This document shows, piece after piece, positions 15,273 through 24,267 of a stretch of 36,433 bases of DNA. Origin of the DNA: Companilactobacillus furfuricola. GTDB taxonomy: Bacteria > Bacillota > Bacilli > Lactobacillales > Lactobacillaceae. The notes below the pieces were generated by a model that had not been told where the DNA came from, ran no database searches, and saw nothing but the letters and a program-made list of their open reading frames with translations. The position numbers and the translations under genes are program-made. Numbering within the stretch: the first letter of the stretch is position 1; each line of letters starts with the position of its first letter. The DNA lies in NCBI RefSeq assembly GCF_003946325.1, contig NZ_RHNT01000020.1, positions 1-36,433 of the forward strand, read 5' to 3'.

Positions 15273-17531
15273 TTACAATTCCTCTTTTACTTCATCTCTA
15301 ACTTCCTTGGCTGCTGTAGCTAAGTTTTCTACACTGGATTTAGCTTCCGTAATGCCTCTAGTCTTTAGGCCACAGTCTGGATTGATCCAAACCTTTTCAA
15401 CAGGGACCTTGTCGAGGATCTTGTGGATCGTCGTTTTGATCTCATCGACCGAAGGGATCCTAGGTGAGTGAATATCGTAAACCCCAGGTCCTACTTGCAG
15501 TTTGAAATGTTCTTGCTGCAAAGCGTCGAGGATCTCCAGATTAGAACGTGAGGCTTCAAATGAAATGACGTCAGCGTCCATATTTTGAATGGCAGGAAGA
15601 ATATCAGTAAATTCGCTATAGCACATATGCGTGTGGATCTGTGTCTCAGGTTTGACCTTACTGTGAACTAGGCGAAAAGCTGGAATGGCCCAATCGAGAT
15701 ATTCACTGTACCAATCGGATTTTCTCAGTGGTAATTTCTCACGAAGAGCGGCTTCGTCAATTTGAATGATGCGGATACCATTTTTTTCGAGGTCGAGAAC
15801 TTCGTCTTGGATCGCCAAAGCGATTTGAGTAGTCGATTCTTTTTGCGAGATATCTTCTCTAGGGAAGGACCAATTCAAAATCGTCACTGGACCCGTCAAC
15901 ATACCTTTGACCACCTTATCAGTTTGGCTTTGAGCGTAAGTCGACCATTTAACGGTGATCGGTTTGTTTCTCGATACGTCGCCCCAGATGATCGGAGGTT
16001 TCACGCCACGAGTTCCGTATGATTGGACCCAGCCATTTTTACTGAAGAGATAACCATTGAGATTTTGACCGAAGTATTCGACCATGTCGTTTCTTTCAAA
16101 TTCACCGTGGACGAGAACGTCGAGTCCGATGTCTTCTTGCCACTTCAACCATTCTTTGATATGACCGGCAATAAATTCGTCGTATTCATCTTGAGTGATC
16201 TCATGCTTACGAAAACGTGCCCGAGTCTTTCTGACTTCTTTGGTTTGTGGGAACGATCCGATGGTAGTGGTAGGCAAGACTGGTAAATCAAATTCTTGTT
16301 TCTGGATCGTAGCTCGTTCTTCTAAACTAGGTTGTCTAACAAAGTCTTCGTCTGTTAGTGAGTTGATCCGATCTTGAACTTTTTTGTCAGGTTCAACGCG
16401 GGCTTTAGAAAAGAGCTGGGCATTTTTTTCTTTGGCTTCGTCTTCTTTTCCGTCTAAGATAGCTTGTAATTCTTTGAGTTCGGTCAATTTCTCGACCGCA
16501 AAAGCAAAGTGCTTTTTAACTTCTGCTGGAAAGATCTCGTTTTCGATCGTGAAAGGTACGTGGAGCAGTGAACAAGAAGTTGAGAGAACGATATTCTTTG
16601 CTGGTAATGAATTGATCAGGTCAATAGTTTTCTGATAATTATTGCGCCAAATATTTTTTCCATTCACTACGCCTGCGAATAATACTTTGTCATCTGGAAA
16701 ACCTGACTGAACTAACTCGGCCGTTTTACGTCCTTCATGAAAGTCTAGGCCAATACCGGCGACAGGAAGGTCGATCAAGTCCTCATAAACATCGCGAACA
16801 TCGCCAAAGTAAGTTTGGATCAAGATCTTGATATCAGGGTTGTCTTTTAGTAGTTGTTTATAGACGTTCAAGAATAGTTGATATTTTTCACCAGTAACAT
16901 CTTTGACTAATTCTGGTTCATCTAGTTGGATCCATTTTGCTCCTTGTTCGTGCAACTTTTGGAAGACTTCTTGATATCCGGCAATGAGGTCGTTTAAGAT
17001 CGTCTCTGGTTTGTTGTTGTGGTATTCGCTCAAGCTTAACAAAGTAAAGGGACCAACGATGACGGGACGAGTTGTGATGCCTAAGTCTTTGGCTTCTTGG
17101 AATTCGTCGAAGATCTTGCTGTCATTTAGTTTGATCTGCGTGTCTTCATAAATTTGAGGTACTAAGTAGTGATAATTAGTGTTGTACCATTTCTTCATCG
17201 GGAGAGCTTTCGTATCGCCTTTATCGCCGTGATATCCACGAGCTAAAGCGAAGTACTTGTCTAAAGGTGTCAAATCCAAGTCTTTAACATGGTCTGGAAT
17301 GATGTTGAATAAATAAGCAGTGTCCAAAGTCGTATCAAAAAACGAAAAGTCATTTGAGGGGATGTCGTCGATTCCAGCCGATTGCAATAATTCCCAGTGC
17401 TTTTTTCGTAAGTCTTTAGCAAAGTCCAATAGTTCAGTTTCTGATATTTCATTGCGCCAATATTTTTCGGTAGTAAATTTTAATTCACGATTTTCCCCGA
17501 TCCGTGGAAAACCAATTATCGATGTTGTCAT
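15273..17531 (-). CDS. metE: Cobalamin-independent methionine synthase (5-methyltetrahydropteroyltriglutamate-homocysteine methyltransferase)
   Basis: This encodes 752 residues, full length. The two-barrel layout is visible: the N-terminal half starts with [17 protein letters not shown] and the C-terminal catalytic half starts at [16 protein letters not shown]. The zinc ligands are in HTHMCYSEF (His, Cys) and NPDCGLKTR (Cys); [14 protein letters not shown] is also conserved. It transfers the methyl group from 5-methyl-THF to homocysteine. The start has AAAGGGGA upstream. It is first in the metE-metF operon, divergent from a MetR-like gene across a MET-box. Confidence 0.97.
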   Translation of the reverse strand: MTTSIIGFPRIGENRELKFTTEKYWRNEISETELLDFAKDLRKKHWELLQSAGIDDIPSNDFSFFDTTLDTAYLFNIIPDHVKDLDLTPLDKYFALARGYHGDKGDTKALPMKKWYNTNYHYLVPQIYEDTQIKLNDSKIFDEFQEAKDLGITTRPVIVGPFTLLSLSEYHNNKPETILNDLIAGYQEVFQKLHEQGAKWIQLDEPELVKDVTGEKYQLFLNVYKQLLKDNPDIKILIQTYFGDVRDVYEDLIDLPVAGIGLDFHEGRKTAELVQSGFPDDKVLFAGVVNGKNIWRNNYQKTIDLINSLPAKNIVLSTSCSLLHVPFTIENEIFPAEVKKHFAFAVEKLTELKELQAILDGKEDEAKEKNAQLFSKARVEPDKKVQDRINSLTDEDFVRQPSLEERATIQKQEFDLPVLPTTTIGSFPQTKEVRKTRARFRKHEITQDEYDEFIAGHIKEWLKWQEDIGLDVLVHGEFERNDMVEYFGQNLNGYLFSKNGWVQSYGTRGVKPPIIWGDVSRNKPITVKWSTYAQSQTDKVVKGMLTGPVTILNWSFPREDISQKESTTQIALAIQDEVLDLEKNGIRIIQIDEAALREKLPLRKSDWYSEYLDWAIPAFRLVHSKVKPETQIHTHMCYSEFTDILPAIQNMDADVISFEASRSNLEILDALQQEHFKLQVGPGVYDIHSPRIPSVDEIKTTIHKILDKVPVEKVWINPDCGLKTRGITEAKSSVENLATAAKEVRDEVKEEL

Positions 17532-17618
17532 ATCTAAGTCCCCTTTGAATTAGTAGTAATTGAATATAATCTAACATCATTTCTTGTTATTGGATAACTG
17601 AAAAAAATAAGGACGTGT

Positions 17619-17649
17619 TATAGTTTTAAGTTATAACGTGAGCTATAAT
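17619..17649. promoter_or_regulatory. MET-box-like operator and -10 box of the divergent LysR gene
   Basis: TATAGTTTTAAGTTATA (17619-17635) differs at two positions from the Lactobacillales MET-box consensus TATAGTTTNAAACTATA bound by MetR/MtaR. TATAAT at 17644-17649 is the -10 of the LysR gene. The box is 37 bases upstream of that gene's ATG and 88 bases upstream of metE, placed to act on both. Confidence 0.75.
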
Positions 17650-17671
17650 TAGAAAAAATCGAGGTGGTATT

Positions 17672-18544
17672 ATGCGGATCAAACAGTTGTTGTATTTAGA
17701 GACCATTGTCAAAACTGGCTCGATCAATGAGGCGGCTAAAGAATTATATTTGACGCAACCTAGTTTATCCAAGGCTATTAGTGAACTGGAGCAAGAAATG
17801 GGCATCCAAATTTTACTGAGAAGTAAACTTGGAGTCTCATTGACCAATGACGGTCGAGAATTTATGATCTACGCTAGACAAGTGTTAGATCAAGTAAATT
17901 TACTGGAAGATCGTTACGAAAAGACTACCGTTCGTAATAAAGCTTTTTCCGTCTCCGCCCAGCATTATGCTTTCGTCGTCCACGCTTTCGTTGAACTGAT
18001 CAAAACACTCGATGCCGATGAATATCAATATACCTTGCGGGAAACTGAAACGGAAAATATCTTGAGCGATCTACGAAGCTTCAAAAGTGAGATCGGTATT
18101 TTATATTTGAACAATTTCAACAAGCAAGTGTTACAAAAGCTTTTTAAAGAAGAAAACCTAGTTTTCACGCCACTATTCACTGCTTCACCGCACGTCTTCG
18201 TCGGCCGCCAAAATCCACTGACTAAGAAAAAAGAAGTCACCTTAGATGACCTAGTTGACTATCCTTATTTATCTTACGAACAAGGCGAAAGCAACTCCTT
18301 TTACTTCTCAGAAGAAATTCTAAGCACCTTAGACCGCAAAAAAAGCATCAAAGTATCAGATCGAGCCACAATATTCAATCTAATGGTCGGACTAAACGGC
18401 TACACCATCAGCTCCGGGATCATTTCCAATAAATTAAACGACGACAAAATCGTAGCGATTCCACTAGCAGTCGACGACTCCATCACCTTAGGCTGGCTAA
18501 AACATGAGCAATTAGACTATCAAGCATCGGCGCTAAGTATTTAG
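17672..18544 (+). CDS. LysR-family regulator, MetR/MtaR type
   Basis: This encodes 290 residues. The N-terminal helix-turn-helix begins MRIKQLLYLETIVKTGSINE and continues LTQPSLSKAI, close to the streptococcal MetR/MtaR pattern. The rest is the two-lobed effector domain. It is divergent from metE over a MET-box, so it probably activates metE-metF when homocysteine accumulates. The C-terminal part is oddly A/C-rich on the plus strand: 47 of the last 63 codons end in A or C, against 15 of the first 40. That is opposite to the skew seen elsewhere, and no repeat is visible next to it. Confidence 0.88.
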   Translation: MRIKQLLYLETIVKTGSINEAAKELYLTQPSLSKAISELEQEMGIQILLRSKLGVSLTNDGREFMIYARQVLDQVNLLEDRYEKTTVRNKAFSVSAQHYAFVVHAFVELIKTLDADEYQYTLRETETENILSDLRSFKSEIGILYLNNFNKQVLQKLFKEENLVFTPLFTASPHVFVGRQNPLTKKKEVTLDDLVDYPYLSYEQGESNSFYFSEEILSTLDRKKSIKVSDRATIFNLMVGLNGYTISSGIISNKLNDDKIVAIPLAVDDSITLGWLKHEQLDYQASALSI

Positions 18545-18672
18545 AAATGTTGAAGTCGCACATTAGAGGGTACGGTTTTAGCATCATAGGCGAATAATTT
18601 ACAACCAAGATCCATCTAGTAAATTTCTTGAATGGGTAAAACAACAACCAGAGTAAAATTAGACACATTGAA

Positions 18673-18720
18673 AAAAAGCAATCGATTTTGGAAATAAATT
18701 CTCCAAAGCGATTGCTTTTT
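18673..18720 (+). terminator. Terminator after the MetR-type gene
   Basis: AAAAAGCAATCG (18673-18684) and CGATTGCTTTTT (18709-18720) form a perfect stem with an inner GGA/TCC pairing. It can also act on the minus strand. The rest of 18545-18837 holds no gene. Confidence 0.85.
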
Positions 18721-18796
18721 ATCTTGAACTCGAAAGGCGAACTTTAGAGCTTTCACTAGGGAAGGCATTAGACAAAAATGGAATAAAAACAAGACA

Positions 18797-18827
18797 CGAA
18801 AAAAGACAGCTCATTATAAGCTGTCTT
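18797..18827 (-). terminator. Terminator of the fumC-frdA-transporter-lysR operon
   Basis: AAGACAGCT (18803-18811) pairs with AGCTGTCTT (18819-18827). The A-run before it gives the minus-strand U-tract. It lies 11 bases past the LysR stop. Confidence 0.85.
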
Positions 18828-18837
18828 CAACTAACCC

Positions 18838-19728
18838 TTATTTGATCTCAATATCTTTCAAAATATCTATCAACTGTTTTTCCTCAGGCTTCAAAATGTA
18901 TGATGCTCTCCTCACGATAGAAACGTTGAAATTTTCTGGGATCGGGTTCTTTATCTCCAATGCTGTAAAATTCTCGTCGTTTTGGCTTACCTCGTCCGTC
19001 ACTAAAATCCCGATACCGATATTGGCCCGGATCAAGCTCTTGTACCAAGAAATGTCCGGAGTTTTTTGGACGATCTCTGGTTGGATGCCTGTGTGTTCAA
19101 AGTAATCGTGTAGGATTCTTCCATGAATGAATTGGCCTGCGAAGTCGATGAATTTTTCGTTGCCAAGATCTTTGAAATCAATGGCTTGATTGGCTTGTGC
19201 TAGTGGATGTTTAGTACTTACTACGATTTTGAAAGGCCTGGTTCCTAATTTGGTTACTTTGAAGTGCGGGTTGTTGATCGGTAGTAAAGAACCGATGGCG
19301 GCGATGTCGACGTCACCGTCAGATAGTTTTTGAAAGAGGGTATTGGAGCCACTTTCGAAAATTTGCAGTTTATCTAATAAATCGTTTTTGGCCAGTTCCC
19401 CGACTACTTGTGGGAAGTAGAGTGAGCCGATGATCGGCGGGAGACCAAATTTGATTTTCTTACTGTCGGCAGCGGCGATTTCTTTGTGTGCCAATTCCAA
19501 ATTCTTTTGGATGGCTAGCGACTTTTGAAAAAGCAGCTGTCCTGTTCGGGTGATTTCGGTTTTTTGATGAACACGGTCGACTTGGACTAATTTAGTTTGA
19601 AATTCTTTTTCCAGACGTTTGATGGCCTGAGTGATCGTTGGTTGCGACACTTGAAAAATTTCTGCCACTTCAGTGTAATTTCTTTTTTCGACTAAAGTTT
19701 TGAAGTAGTCCAGATCTTTCGTGTTCAT
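18838..19728 (-). CDS. LysR-family regulator of the dicarboxylate/fumarate cluster
   Basis: This encodes 296 residues from ATG 19728, which has GGAGG 6 bases upstream; longer readings overlap the transporter gene. The helix-turn-helix is MNTKDLDYFKTLVEKRNYTE with VSQPTITQAIKRLE. The effector domain follows from about residue 90. It is the last gene of the fumC-frdA-transporter run, 14 bases past the transporter stop, so it is probably transcribed with the genes it controls. By position it should respond to an organic acid such as malate, tartrate, citrate or fumarate; the ligand is inference. Confidence 0.85.
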   Translation of the reverse strand: MNTKDLDYFKTLVEKRNYTEVAEIFQVSQPTITQAIKRLEKEFQTKLVQVDRVHQKTEITRTGQLLFQKSLAIQKNLELAHKEIAAADSKKIKFGLPPIIGSLYFPQVVGELAKNDLLDKLQIFESGSNTLFQKLSDGDVDIAAIGSLLPINNPHFKVTKLGTRPFKIVVSTKHPLAQANQAIDFKDLGNEKFIDFAGQFIHGRILHDYFEHTGIQPEIVQKTPDISWYKSLIRANIGIGILVTDEVSQNDENFTALEIKNPIPENFNVSIVRRASYILKPEEKQLIDILKDIEIK

Positions 19729-19742
19729 ATTAGCCTCCATTT

Positions 19743-20345
19743 TTACCACATTCCGATTAGTTTCATCCATAAGGATCCAACTACGATCCAGATGACAAAG
19801 TAAAGTATACCGAGAATTGCGTTCATTCTCCACCATTGACCTTGTTTAACGTATCCGGAACCGAATAAAATTGGGGCTGGTCCATTGCTGTAGTGGGTAG
19901 TTGATGAGCAGAGGTTTCCGAAGAATCCTAACATCAAGGCACCAAGCATTGGTGGTACTCCTGCTGAAATGGCAACAGCAAGAAAGGCACTGTACATTGC
20001 GGAAATGTGTGCTGTACTACTTGCAAACAAGTAGTGACTGTAGAAGTAAGCAACAATCAAGATGACCATTACGAGTATCCAGTTCATACCCTTGAGACTT
20101 CCACCGATGGCACCACTTAACCAAGGAATGAATCCTAATTTGTTAAGTTGTGAAGCCATCATTACTAATACGGAGAACCAGACTAAAGTATTCCAAGCGC
20201 CACTTTCGTTTAAGATATCTTTCCATTGTAAGATTCCGGAAAGGATCAAGAGTGAAAGAGCGATGAAAGCTGTTAAGGTAGCATCGATACCAAGAGTTCC
20301 ACCTAAGATCCAAAGGAGGAGGGCAATTACGAAGATACCTGACAT
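19743..20345 (-). pseudogene. C-terminal part of a frameshifted DASS-family di/tricarboxylate transporter
   Basis: This encodes 200 residues with about six hydrophobic segments, starting MSGIFVIALLLWILGG. It continues the protein of 20345-21160 in another frame. It includes the second half-repeat of the family (LVWFSVLVMMASQLNKLG and TAHISAMYSAFLAVAISAG). It has no ribosome binding site of its own; its ATG overlaps the upstream stop as TAATG. It could be made by stop-start re-initiation, giving a two-chain transporter, but a broken gene or a sequencing error is more likely. Confidence 0.75.
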
Positions 20346-21160
20346 TAATTTTCAGGTAGGGAGAATTTCCCCATTTCTTCGAGCTGTTTGTTTGCCCAAT
20401 TTTTGGCATCAGGCGTTTTCTTGATTTCTGGAGGGAACATTTTGTAGATCACGAATGGGATGACGATCAATGAAATCAAGCCCGGAACTAATCCGGCTAA
20501 GAACCAACCCATCCAGGAGATCTTGACATCTAATTGACCTGCTAGTGATTGTGCTAGCGGGTTTCCGGCCATGGCAGTTAAGAACATAGCAGCGGTGATC
20601 ATATCGCCGTGGAATTCAGCGAAGATCAAGAATGAACCCATTTTTCTTTCAGTACCTTTTTTAGGATCTGATCCGAACGCTTCAGCTAATGATTTGATGA
20701 TTGGATACATGATACCACCGGCACGAGCAGTGTTGCTTGGTGTTGCTGGTGCGAGGATCAAGTCTACACCTAGTAGGGAGTAGGCTAGTCCTAAAGTACT
20801 TTTACCAAACATGCGAACGAATAAGACAGCGATCCTTCTTCCTAATCCGGTCTTGATAAATCCACGGGAGATGAAGAAGGCCATAGCGATCAACCAAATA
20901 CTGCTGTTACCAAAACCAACGATAGCAGTATCCATCTTGACGGTCCCTGTTAAAACGGTGATCGTGAAACCGATGATGGCGACACCACCGATCGGCAGTG
21001 GTTGGGTGATACATCCAATGATAGTTGCCACGAAGATGGCAAACATGTGCCAAGCGACTAAGCTGACACCGGCTGGTTTAATTGGTGAGAGCAACCAAAT
21101 TACTAAACCAACAATGACGGGAATGAGAAATTTTTTATAGTTTAATTTCTCGAGTGTCAT
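20345..21160 (-). pseudogene. N-terminal part of a frameshifted DASS-family (CitT/TtdT-like) di/tricarboxylate transporter
   Basis: This encodes 271 residues, ending GKFSLPEN-stop. The family runs at about 470 residues, the sum of this frame and the next. Helix 1 region GLVIWLLSPIKPAGVSLVAWHMFAIF, the hairpin APATPSNTARAGGIMYPI and SLLGVDLILA are typical of 2-oxoglutarate/malate, citrate/succinate and tartrate/succinate antiporters. One extra base in AATTAATG (for example AATTTAATG) would join both parts in one frame, pointing to a single T deletion. In the operon fumC-frdA-transporter it would exchange an imported acid for succinate. The start has a binding site 2 bases past frdA. Confidence 0.8.
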
Positions 21161-21162
21161 GA

Positions 21163-22563
21163 TTACTTATTGCCTGCTTCTGAAACATACTTAAAGGCTT
21201 GTTCCCCAGCTTGTCTCCCAAAAATAACGGTCTCTGCAATGGAATTTCCACCGATACGGTTATTTCCATGCAATCCCCCAGCTATTTCCCCGGCTGCGAA
21301 TAATCCTTCAATGGCTTGATCTTTTTCGTCAAGTACTTGTGTTTTATCGTTGATAGCAACGCCACCCATTGTGTAGTGAACGGCTGGTGCGATATGGATC
21401 GAGAAGTATGGTGCAACGCTTATGTCACGGTCCATTCCCGTTGTTCTACCGAATTCTTTGTCCCCATCTTTAACTTCAGAATTCCATGTAGCAACTGTTT
21501 CTTTCAAAGCGGTAGCGTCGATATCGATTTTTTCAGCCAACTCATCAAGCGTTTGACCAGTAGTAACTAAACCAACGTGGTCGTAAAATTCAATGGCTTT
21601 GACCCGATCACGGATGCCTTGGTCAAGGATCAAATAAGCACCTTTTTCGTTTAGGTCGTCGATTGCTGCAGTAACGTTTTTTCTAGTATCCAATTCATTG
21701 ACGAAACGTTTACCGGACTTGTTGACTAAGATAGCACCTTCACCACGAACGGCTTCACCAATCAAGAATGGATGGTCAGTATCTTGTTGAACTGTAGGGT
21801 GAACTTGGACTTGGTCCATGTCGACTAGCTTAGCGCCGATGTTTTCGGCTAACTTGATACCATCACCGGTAGCACCTGATTGGTTAGTTGTCTTATAACC
21901 TTTGAGGTCAGGACGATATTTTGTTAATAGATCAGGGTTAGCGCCAAAGCCACCAGTAGCTAAGATGACAGCGTCAGCCTTGATCGTTGTTGTTTTAGCA
22001 TCAAGATCGATTTCAACGCCACAAACTTTGTCGTTGTCTTCCAAGATCTTGTTGACGTATACGTCAGTAAATAATGGAATGTTTTCTTTGTCGATCTGTT
22101 TCAGTAATTCGGTTACGAGAAAACCACCGATCGGAGCCATTGAGCTAGGACGATGCGTTCTCATAACGCTCATGCCACCCGTTGTCGTTAAGTCGTCCAA
22201 GACGATTCCGTGCTCTTTGAGCCAATCGATCGCTAGGGCAGAGTGAGTTGTAAAGTATTTCAACAATTCTGGATTGTTCTTTTTGCCACCACCCTTGAAA
22301 GTATCGTTGTAAAAGTCTTCCATATTATCAACGATCTTGTGATCGAGTTGGACAGTTGTCTCACTAGCGTTCATACCGGAAGAAGCACGTGTTGTGTTTC
22401 CACCGATCGAAGGCATTTTTTCAAGGATAACTGGTTTTAGACTTAACTCGTGTGCTTGTAAGGCACTAGTCAAGCCAGTACCACCGGAGCCCACGATGAT
22501 CAAATCGTAAGCATCTTTGAGTTCTTTAATGTTTGTTGGTTGAAATTTGTATTTTTCTGCCAT
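21163..22563 (-). CDS. frdA: Fumarate reductase flavoprotein subunit (flavocytochrome c-like, single subunit)
   Basis: This encodes 466 residues from ATG 22563, with GAGGAAATC directly upstream. The FAD site is LIIVGSGGTGLTSALQA near residue 20, followed by EKMPSIGGNTTRASSGMNAS. Near the C-terminus GGVAINDKTQVLD and GLFAAGEIAGGLHGNNRIGG are the conserved substrate and FAD segments of the FAD_binding_2 family. It has no haem or FMN-attachment domain. It reduces fumarate to succinate, regenerating NAD+ or taking electrons from a carrier. It sits after fumC, which makes fumarate from malate. Confidence 0.9.
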   Translation of the reverse strand: MAEKYKFQPTNIKELKDAYDLIIVGSGGTGLTSALQAHELSLKPVILEKMPSIGGNTTRASSGMNASETTVQLDHKIVDNMEDFYNDTFKGGGKKNNPELLKYFTTHSALAIDWLKEHGIVLDDLTTTGGMSVMRTHRPSSMAPIGGFLVTELLKQIDKENIPLFTDVYVNKILEDNDKVCGVEIDLDAKTTTIKADAVILATGGFGANPDLLTKYRPDLKGYKTTNQSGATGDGIKLAENIGAKLVDMDQVQVHPTVQQDTDHPFLIGEAVRGEGAILVNKSGKRFVNELDTRKNVTAAIDDLNEKGAYLILDQGIRDRVKAIEFYDHVGLVTTGQTLDELAEKIDIDATALKETVATWNSEVKDGDKEFGRTTGMDRDISVAPYFSIHIAPAVHYTMGGVAINDKTQVLDEKDQAIEGLFAAGEIAGGLHGNNRIGGNSIAETVIFGRQAGEQAFKYVSEAGNK

Positions 22564-22586
22564 GATTTCCTCACTTAAAAAATTTT

Positions 22587-23966
22587 TTAGTCGATGTTTG
22601 TCATGTCGATCGGAATGACCCATTCATCGAATTGTTCGGCTGTTAGTAAGCCTGATTTAATGGCTGCTTCACGAAGCGATGTTCCTTCTTTTTGAGCATC
22701 TTGAGCGATCGTTGCACTTTCGTGATAACCGATGTGTGGTGAAAGAGCAGTAACAGTCATTAATGATTGGTCAACGAGTTCTTCCATACGTTCTTCATTA
22801 ACTGTTAGACCGTGGATCATCTTGTCAGCGAAGCCTGTCATTGTACCCGCAAGTAATTCAGCTGATTCAAGGAATGCACTGATCAAGACTGGTTTGTAGA
22901 CATTCATTTCGAAGTTACCTTGTGAACTGGCAATGTCAACTACGACGTCGTTACCCATGACCCGAACAGCTGCCATGGTGATAGCTTCAGCTTGTGTAGG
23001 GTTAACTTTACCAGGCATGATCGATGAACCTGGTTCGTTAGCAGGGATGTTCAATTCGCCATAACCTGAACGAGGACCTGAACCTAAGAATCTAATATCA
23101 TTAGCGATCTTCATCAAGTCAGCGGCCAAAGTCTTGATCGCTCCGTGAACGACATTTAGTCCTGAATGATGTGCTAGACCATAGAACTTGTTAGTGTCTG
23201 CTGTGAATTCAACTCCGTAAAGTGAGCTCATTTCTTTAGCGATGATGTCTGAGAATCCAGGTGCGGCATTCAAGCCAGTACCAACGGCAGTTCCACCCAT
23301 GGCTAATTCACCGAGTGTTGGATTTAATTGCTTCAAGTATGCTAGATCGTGTTCAAGTGCTGAAACGTAACCACTAACTTCTTGGCCAAAAGTCAATGGA
23401 GTAGCATCTTGCAAGTGAGTCCGACCGATCTTAACGACTTTCCAGTATTTTTCTTGTTTAACTTTCAATTCATCGATCAAGTGTTGAAGTGACTCTTCCA
23501 ATTTATCAACAGCACGTGCAGCAGTAATGTTCATAGCTGTAGGGAAGATATCGTTAGAACTTTGACCTTTGTTGACGTCATCGTTAGGTAAGATCTCAAT
23601 ATTAGGATTGATCTTAGCTGCCATATGAGCAACTACTTCATTACAGTTCATATTTGTCTGAGTACCAGAACCAGTTTGATAAATAACTAGAGGGAAGTCT
23701 TGTCTCAAGTCTTCATCGTCAAGAACCAACAATTTGTCGATAGCCTCAACGATCAAGTCAGCCTTGTCAGCATCGATCGATTTAACTTCTTTATTAGCGA
23801 TGGCTGCGGCTTTTTTGATTTGTAACAATGCTTTGATGATTTCAAGGGGCATCTTTTCACCAGTAGGGAAGTTGTTACGTGAACGTTCTGTTTGTGCTCC
23901 CCAGAGAGCAGTTTCAGGAATTTTAACTTCGCCTAATGTATCAGATTCGGTTCTAAAATTTGTCAT
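22587..23966 (-). CDS. fumC: Fumarate hydratase, class II
   Basis: This encodes 459 residues from ATG 23966, which has GGAGG 11 bases upstream; a longer frame to 23999 runs over that site. The superfamily signature GSSIMPGKVNPTQ is near residue 314. GSGTQTNMNCNE near residue 97 and GRTHLQDATPL near residue 184 supply the other active-site residues. It interconverts malate and fumarate. It is first in the operon with frdA and the transporter, which together form the reductive branch malate to fumarate to succinate used by lactobacilli as an electron sink. Confidence 0.96.
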   Translation of the reverse strand: MTNFRTESDTLGEVKIPETALWGAQTERSRNNFPTGEKMPLEIIKALLQIKKAAAIANKEVKSIDADKADLIVEAIDKLLVLDDEDLRQDFPLVIYQTGSGTQTNMNCNEVVAHMAAKINPNIEILPNDDVNKGQSSNDIFPTAMNITAARAVDKLEESLQHLIDELKVKQEKYWKVVKIGRTHLQDATPLTFGQEVSGYVSALEHDLAYLKQLNPTLGELAMGGTAVGTGLNAAPGFSDIIAKEMSSLYGVEFTADTNKFYGLAHHSGLNVVHGAIKTLAADLMKIANDIRFLGSGPRSGYGELNIPANEPGSSIMPGKVNPTQAEAITMAAVRVMGNDVVVDIASSQGNFEMNVYKPVLISAFLESAELLAGTMTGFADKMIHGLTVNEERMEELVDQSLMTVTALSPHIGYHESATIAQDAQKEGTSLREAAIKSGLLTAEQFDEWVIPIDMTNID

Positions 23967-24267
23967 TTTGATGACCTCCAGATAAATTTTGTAAAACAAT
24001 TATTACTTTGTGATGTTTATATCATAAATAAGAGTACTTATCATAGTCAAAAAGCTAATACGTCATTAATATTATTTATGAGGTTGATATTGCGGCTGTT
24101 TAAGGAGATCCCCATTTATCGTTTTGTAAAAACAATAAATTAATTAATGTTGAAAAATTCACAAATGTCTTTTCTGAGACCTATAACAAAGGCGTTTTGA
24201 AAAAACAAATTATTTAATTAAAAAATTTCTGCTATATTTAATTAATAATAAGAAACGAGGCGTAATT
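23967..24267. promoter_or_regulatory. Intergenic region between fumC and the DHA2 gene with long AT-rich repeats
   Basis: TCATAAATAA (24022-24031) and TTATTTATGA (24072-24081) are perfect 10-bp inverted repeats 40 bp apart, upstream of fumC. They could be two LysR half-sites or part of a looping site. Nearer the pump gene ATTTAATTAA occurs twice (24212-24221, 24236-24245) with TATATT between (24233-24238) as a possible -10 box. Both promoters must lie here, but I could not fix a convincing -35 for either. Confidence 0.45.
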
